From Candidatus Competibacteraceae bacterium (lineage in GTDB: Bacteria; Pseudomonadota; Gammaproteobacteria; Competibacterales; Competibacteraceae): a stretch of DNA of 7,914 bases. Location: NCBI GenBank assembly GCA_007120095.1, contig SKOM01000276.1, forward strand, positions 1-7,914. Reading direction: 5' to 3'. Below the pieces are notes generated by a model, which had not been told where the DNA came from, did no database searches, and saw nothing but the letters and a program-made list of their open reading frames with translations. The position numbers were made by a program, and so were the translations under genes. Below, piece after piece: positions 7,333 to 7,914 of the stretch (position 1 is the stretch's first letter; every line of letters starts with the position of its first letter).

Positions 7333-7344
7333 ATCAGGTTCCAG

Positions 7345-7374
7345 ATTATCCAGTTCAGCGTGATTCTGGGTCAA
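7345..7374 (-). promoter_or_regulatory. Candidate leftward promoter, antisense to the phaC 3' end
   Basis: On the minus strand TTGACC (7374..7369, 5/6 of consensus) is followed after 18 nt by GATAAT (7350..7345, 5/6). The -35 box lies in the left arm of the 32-bp palindrome, mirroring the tRNA promoter on the other side. Transcripts would start near 7338 and run antisense into phaC. No minus-strand gene lies nearby, so its product would be a noncoding RNA, or the site may be unused. Confidence 0.4.
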
Positions 7375-7401
7375 CACCCTGCTTCGCGGCAGGGTGTTGA
7401 C
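7370..7401. repeat. Perfect 13-bp inverted repeat with 6-nt centre between phaC and the tRNA operon
   Basis: GTCAACACCCTGC (7370-7382) is perfectly complementary to GCAGGGTGTTGAC (7389-7401), with TTCGCG between them. As RNA this would be a stable GC-containing hairpin 37 nt behind the phaC stop, so it may end or protect the phaC message. No T-run follows on either strand, so it is not a standard intrinsic terminator. The right arm holds most of the tRNA promoter -35 box and the left arm most of an opposing one. It could also be a dyad operator. Confidence 0.8.
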
Positions 7402-7425
7402 AATGGTGTGTGGAAAAAAGATAAT
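7397..7425 (+). promoter_or_regulatory. Strong sigma-70 promoter of the tRNA-tuf operon
   Basis: A consensus -35 TTGACA (7397-7402), an optimal 17-nt spacer and GATAAT (7420-7425, 5/6). Transcription would start near 7432, about 9 nt before tRNA-Tyr, a short leader suited to a tRNA operon. The stretch right after the -10 box (GATTAG) is AT-rich and not the GC-rich discriminator typical of stringently controlled stable-RNA promoters in E. coli. Confidence 0.8.
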
Positions 7426-7440
7426 GATTAGCTGGATTAT

Positions 7441-7524
7441 GGAGGGGTACCCAAGCGGCCAACGGGGGCAGACTGTAAATCTGTTGCGAGAGCTTCGTAG
7501 GTTCGAATCCTACCCCCTCCACCA
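7441..7524 (+). tRNA. tRNA-Tyr (anticodon GTA)
   Basis: An 84-nt class II tRNA with a long variable arm. The acceptor arms GGAGGGG and CCCCTCC pair, followed by the discriminator A and encoded CCA. The anticodon loop CTGTAAA (7473-7479) is closed by GCAGA/TCTGT, with GTA at 7475-7477. The T-arm contains GGTTCGAATCC. It is closely similar in layout to E. coli tRNA-Tyr. It is the first gene of the operon and lies about 9 nt after the predicted transcription start. Confidence 0.97.
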
Positions 7525-7545
7525 CCGTGTTTAGTGTAGGTGGTG
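7520..7545 (+). repeat. 7-bp inverted repeat joining the tRNA-Tyr CCA end to the spacer
   Basis: CACCACC (7520-7526), which includes the discriminator and CCA of tRNA-Tyr, is complementary to GGTGGTG (7539-7545) in the spacer before tRNA-Gly, with a 12-nt loop. In the precursor RNA this could form a hairpin that hides the mature 3' end or serves as a processing signal. It may also be coincidental. Confidence 0.5.
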
Positions 7546-7550
7546 CAGCG

Positions 7551-7624
<74 letters not shown>

Positions 7625-7651
7625 TTGAGCCGCTTAAAGAGTTTTGAGTTT

Positions 7652-7727
7652 GCCCACATAGCTCAGGCGGTAGAGCACTTTCTTGGTAAGGAAGAGGTCA
7701 CTGGTTCGAATCCAGTTGTGGGCACCA
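7652..7727 (+). tRNA. tRNA-Thr (anticodon GGT)
   Basis: A 76-nt tRNA. The acceptor GCCCACA pairs with TGTGGGC, followed by A and encoded CCA. The anticodon stem CTTTC/GGAAG closes the loop TTGGTAA, with GGT at 7685-7687. The T-arm CTGGTTCGAATCCAG is intact. It matches E. coli thrT in position, just before tuf. Confidence 0.97.
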
Positions 7728-7792
7728 TCAATTGCATGTTTTTTTAAGTAGCTACTGTATCGGACATCCGGGCGCAAGGGGTATTGTAAACA
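7728..7792 (+). other. Spacer between tRNA-Thr and tuf
   Basis: This 65-nt segment would be the tuf leader after tRNA processing. It holds a run of seven T (7739-7745) without a preceding stable hairpin, so full termination is unlikely. It also holds a 10-bp palindrome AGTAGCTACT (7747-7756) and a ribosome-site candidate AAGGGG (7776-7781), 11 nt before the tuf start. I found no convincing separate tuf promoter. Confidence 0.5.
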
Positions 7793-7914
7793 ATGTCGAA
7801 GGCAAAATTCGAGCGGACGAAGCCGCATGTGAATGTCGGCACGATTGGACATGTGGATCACGGCAAGACGACGCTGACGGCGGCGCTAACCAAGGTCTGT
7901 GCGGAGGCCCGCGG
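7793..7914 (+). CDS. tuf: Elongation factor Tu, N-terminal 40 codons (cut by window edge)
   Basis: The start of EF-Tu, the GTPase that brings aminoacyl-tRNA to the ribosome. The visible product begins MSKAKFERTKPHVNVGTI, followed by the P-loop GHVDHGKT (residues 19-26), then TLTAALTKVCAEARG, near-identical to EF-Tu N-termini of gammaproteobacteria. It sits right after the tRNA-Tyr-Gly-Thr cluster, which marks it as the tufB-type copy and makes co-transcription from the promoter at 7397 likely. The ribosome site AAGGGG is at a longish 11-nt spacing. Codon choice is unusual for so highly expressed a gene: five of six threonine codons are ACG, alanines are mostly GCG, and one arginine is CGG. 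The window ends inside the gene. Confidence 0.97.
   Translation, partial: MSKAKFERTKPHVNVGTIGHVDHGKTTLTAALTKVCAEAR

Noticed and set aside
7370..7401. Calling the 13-bp hairpin an intrinsic terminator of phaC
   Set aside because: The right arm is followed by AATGGTGTGTGG, without a T-run, and the opposite strand has none either. It may still assist termination, but the standard signature is missing.
7732..7760. Separate promoter for tuf (TTGCAT with a TA-rich segment downstream)
   Set aside because: No -10 box of reasonable quality sits at 16-18 nt spacing. Co-transcription with the tRNAs explains expression.
7634..7861. Minus-strand reading frame opposite tRNA-Thr and the tuf start
   Set aside because: It contains NWIRTSDLFLTKKVLYRLSY, the translated complement of tRNA-Thr, and overlaps the start of tuf. 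No ribosome site or family resemblance supports it.

Overview
The window looks like ordinary chromosomal DNA of moderate GC content from a gammaproteobacterium. The main evidence is at the right end, where tRNA-Tyr(GTA), tRNA-Gly(TCC) and tRNA-Thr(GGT) run directly into the start of tuf (EF-Tu). That is the gammaproteobacterial tRNA-tufB arrangement, here without the leading tRNA-Thr found in E. coli. A class I PHA synthase, a TAXI-type TRAP binding protein and an SLC13-type carrier with regulatory RCK_C domains would suit an environmental, carbon-storing heterotroph. I cannot name the genus.

Layout, left to right. Positions 1-335 (minus) hold the N-terminal third of a periplasmic TAXI-family TRAP solute-binding protein. 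It has its own promoter in the 91-bp gap before the next gene. Positions 427-2223 (minus) encode an SLC13/DASS-like permease with two cytoplasmic TrkA-C domains. A 58-bp divergent gap separates it from a plus-strand pair: a DUF4743-Nudix hydrolase (2282-3172) and a beta-hydroxyacid dehydrogenase (3221-4096). The dehydrogenase meets a convergent YcaD-like MFS transporter (4093-5367, minus) with a 4-nt overlap of the two stop codons. The MFS gene is divergent from phaC (5503-7332, plus) across 135 bp that contains overlapping back-to-back promoter candidates. After phaC comes a perfect 13-bp inverted repeat whose outer edges carry the -35 boxes of two nearly symmetric promoters. The rightward one fits the sigma-70 consensus very well and serves the tRNA-tuf operon. 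The leftward one would read antisense into phaC.

Functional links are loose. The left half groups uptake systems for small organic acids or unknown solutes. The Nudix protein and the dehydrogenase are probably co-transcribed, but no shared pathway can be shown. PhaC polymerises 3-hydroxyacyl-CoA into storage polyester and stands here without phaA, phaB, phaP or phaR. The right end is translation machinery. I see no mobile element, CRISPR array, rRNA or defence system, and no convincing novel multi-gene system. The most unusual signal is regulatory: the palindromic divergent promoter at 7345-7425.
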